Below are positions 6,335-7,932 of a stretch of 7,932 nucleotides of DNA, in pieces. Source of the stretch: Clostridia bacterium (GTDB taxonomy: Bacteria > Bacillota_E > SLMV01 > PUMD01); NCBI GenBank assembly GCA_003563755.1, contig PWUB01000077.1, positions 1 through 7,932 of the forward strand, given 5' to 3'. Position 1 is the stretch's first letter. Each line of letters opens with the position of its first letter. Made by a program: the position numbers and the translations under genes. A model generated the notes under the pieces. That model saw nothing but the letters and a program-made list of their open reading frames with translations. It did no database searches and was not told the DNA's origin.

Positions 6335-6396
6335 ATGACGCAATACCGCCGGTGCCCGGGGATGCATGCCGACACCGGACCTGCACGTGCGGTGCC

Positions 6397-6426
6397 ATTC
6401 TATTCGGAGTCATCCGCCCATGACAC
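6397..6426 (-). promoter_or_regulatory. Candidate promoter of the glycosyltransferase-like pair
   Basis: On the minus strand GTGTCA (6426 to 6421, 4 of 6 to TTGACA) and TAGAAT (6402 to 6397, 5 of 6 to TATAAT) are 18 bases apart. Transcription would begin near 6390, giving a leader of about 68 bases before GTG 6322. It is a consensus match by eye. Confidence 0.4.
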
Positions 6427-6494
6427 AACGGGCGCACCCGATAGAGTGGGCTGGGTGAGATTCCGAGTGCCGTTTCCACCCCAGCCGGGAATCC

Positions 6495-6713
6495 TCAGCC
6501 GGGGGCACAGGCGGGAGGAACCCGGGTCACGACCCCATCCAGGCTGCAGGGCGGGAATCCAGTGAGCAGCATGAAGGGATCGCCGCGCCTGGACAGGGCT
6601 GTGGGGCACCTCCCGCCCAGGGCCGCGAGTAGATGACAGGCGTTGGACGACTCAGGCACGGGCGCGGCAGGGCAGCGGGTCCACCTCAATGCCGCTGATG
6701 CCCTGACAGTACT
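6495..6713 (-). pseudogene. Doubtful gene remnant between the M20 gene and the glycosyltransferase-like pair
   Basis: The 391 bases from 6323 to 6713 contain no intact gene. On the minus strand just after the M20 stop, one frame reads GISGIEVDPLP before a stop. A second frame continues with SSNACHLLAALGG and then GDPFMLLTGFPP, ending at a stop near 6495. The GD-x4-LTGFPP string followed by a DG pair resembles the start of the DUF4392 (D-glutamate cyclase C-terminal) domain, and the N-terminal string could belong to the same protein. If so, the gene is broken by at least one frameshift and is cut short. The match is brief and unverified, and chance is a real alternative. Apart from the promoter at 6397-6426, I see nothing else in this gap. 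Confidence 0.2.
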
Positions 6714-7868
6714 TCACGAACAGACATCCTCCAACAGCTGGGCGTATACCCGGGCGGCCGTGAGCACTTCATCCACGGCCACGTGATCGGAGTCGGTGTG
6801 AGCGTAGCGTTCATCTCCCGGGCCGAAGCCCACGCAGGGTATGCCGCTTTCGATAATGTAGGGGGCGTCGGTGCCGAAGCGCCAGGCACCCACCTCAACG
6901 GTGCGGCCCATGACCTTCTCTGCCCCCCGCCCCAGGGTGACCACGGGCTCTCCCCCCGGATCCTCGAGCATGGGCGAGGTGCGGGTCACGATCTCCAGTT
7001 CGACCCCGAAGCGCGGATCACGCCTCCTCACCTCCACGGCGATGTCCTCCATCTCCCCGAGCACCTTCTCCTCTGTCTCCCCGGGTAGGATCCGCCTGTC
7101 GAATACAGCGGTGCAGACATCCGGTATGGTCGGGCTCTCCCAGCCGGGAGCCGCATGGATGTCCACCGGCGCCAGGGTACACGGCCCCAGCACCGGGTGC
7201 GACGGCAGGGAGTAGGACTCACGCAGGTGATCGAGAAAAGCATGCATCCCCCACACCGCGTTGAGGCCGCGTTCGGGATCACAGGCGTGGCTCGTCTCCC
7301 CCCGCACCGTCACCCTGATGTTGAACTTCCCGCGGTGACCCACGTGTACGCGCAGCCCGGTCGCCTCGCCGCAGACCGCCAGGTCCGCTGTGACTCCCCC
7401 ATCGAGCACGTGCCGCGTACCCTCGCCCTCACCCATCTCCTCCAGGGCGACGGCGGTGACCACCACACCACCCCTGGGTGCCGGGCATCGACGGTGGAAG
7501 GCAGCACCGGCGTACACCATGGCCGCCACCGCCGCCTTCATATCGCAGGCACCGCGGCCCGCCAGGACCCGCCCCTCCACCCCGTACGATGCACCATCGA
7601 CCAGGGCACCGGAGAAGGGATCCTCCATCTCCCCGGTGGCCGCACAGTCGATGTGGCCGTTGAGCATCACCCTGGGCCTTCCCGCGGGGTTGATCCAGCC
7701 GATCACGTTGTTCTTCTCGTCGATCTTTACTGACTCGTAGCCGAGGCGGTTCATCTCCCCGGCCACCAGCCGCGCGACCTGCATCTCCTCACCGCTGGGA
7801 CTGGGCGTCTGAATCATCCTGCGGGCGAAGTCCACCATCGCCCGGTCATCCAAGAGTCCCCGATCCAC
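6714..7868 (-). CDS. M20 family metallohydrolase (ArgE/DapE/YgeY type)
   Basis: The 384-residue protein has the usual length and layout of the M20 dizinc amidohydrolase family, which removes acyl groups or cleaves small peptides in the cytoplasm. Metal and catalytic residues are present in order: H72 and D74 in GHID, D109 in GRGACDMK, the catalytic base E143 with metal ligand E144 in ALEEMGEG, E168 in CGEAT, and H357 in YAHTDSD. The inserted dimerisation domain covers about 176-290 and includes GETSHACDPERG with H194, which in the family contributes to the partner active site. The N-terminal PSPSGEE and NNVIG stretches recall ArgE/DapE and YgeY proteins, but the substrate cannot be fixed. GTG 7868 has AGGAG 10 bases upstream. 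An ATG between them (7878) is in another frame, and Met11 is a possible later start. The preceding gene stops 18 bases upstream, so this is probably the downstream gene of an operon. Confidence 0.9.
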   Translation of the reverse strand: MDRGLLDDRAMVDFARRMIQTPSPSGEEMQVARLVAGEMNRLGYESVKIDEKNNVIGWINPAGRPRVMLNGHIDCAATGEMEDPFSGALVDGASYGVEGRVLAGRGACDMKAAVAAMVYAGAAFHRRCPAPRGGVVVTAVALEEMGEGEGTRHVLDGGVTADLAVCGEATGLRVHVGHRGKFNIRVTVRGETSHACDPERGLNAVWGMHAFLDHLRESYSLPSHPVLGPCTLAPVDIHAAPGWESPTIPDVCTAVFDRRILPGETEEKVLGEMEDIAVEVRRRDPRFGVELEIVTRTSPMLEDPGGEPVVTLGRGAEKVMGRTVEVGAWRFGTDAPYIIESGIPCVGFGPGDERYAHTDSDHVAVDEVLTAARVYAQLLEDVCS

Positions 7869-7886
7869 CCCGGTTCATCTCCTTTC

Positions 7887-7932
7887 CTATGCTCGCGCCT
7901 TCCTGCCGGAGAGTGCGGGCTCATCAACGCCG
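7887..7932 (-). CDS. Last 14 codons of an unidentified upstream gene (partial)
   Basis: A minus-strand frame enters from the right edge and ends GVDEPALSGRKARA before TAG at 7889-7887. GC-rich third positions and the 18-base spacing to the M20 start, with that gene's ribosome-binding site just after the stop, suggest a real operon partner. The fragment is too short to identify, and it may be a chance open frame. Confidence 0.35.
   Translation of the reverse strand, partial: GVDEPALSGRKARA

Noticed and set aside
7155..7733. A 192-codon plus-strand open frame opposite the M20 hydrolase
   Set aside because: The minus strand encodes a complete M20 enzyme with all metal ligands. The plus-strand frame is a histidine- and arginine-rich shadow.
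1..7932. CRISPR arrays, tRNA or rRNA genes, insertion-sequence ends
   Set aside because: No regularly spaced repeats, cloverleaf-like sequence, rRNA-like stretch, transposase or terminal inverted repeats were recognised on either strand.

Overview
This is a GC-rich bacterial window with strong Shine-Dalgarno sites and frequent GTG or TTG starts. Gene content and style (a HEAT-repeat protein, an M20 hydrolase, a DUF433/DUF5615 toxin-antitoxin pair) would fit a high-GC member of the Bacillota or a similar uncultured lineage. No marker gene is present, so this placement is only an impression.

Left part, 1-2041, plus strand: the tail of a small excisionase-type helix-turn-helix protein, then a HEAT-repeat protein that probably starts at TTG 316 behind its own promoter, not at GTG 154. 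A roughly 0.7 kb gap follows. On the minus strand it holds what looks like the decayed remains of a short secreted protein, with coding-like segments split over two frames.

Middle, 2042-4388: a 12-helix major facilitator transporter resembling the fosmidomycin-resistance (Fsr) group. After it comes a compact two-gene toxin-antitoxin module: a ribbon-helix-helix protein fused to DUF433, overlapping by 4 bases a DUF5615 PIN-like protein. TGACA half-sites sit over the ribosome-binding site and start codon of the antitoxin and look like an autoregulatory operator. A 10-bp inverted repeat lies between the toxin and the convergent gene.

Right part, 4371-7932, minus strand: reading leftward from the edge, the last 14 codons of an unknown gene, an M20 metallohydrolase 18 bases later, a 391-bp gap with a candidate promoter and a doubtful gene remnant, and then two tandem paralogous GT-B glycosyltransferase-like genes coupled by a TGATG overlap. 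The two paralogs share an R-x4-K then D-x7-E arrangement typical of retaining GT-B donor sites, but I cannot assign them to a named family or acceptor.

The most noteworthy items are the glycosyltransferase-like pair and the RHH-DUF433/DUF5615 module with its candidate operator. I see no CRISPR array, tRNA, rRNA or intact mobile element.
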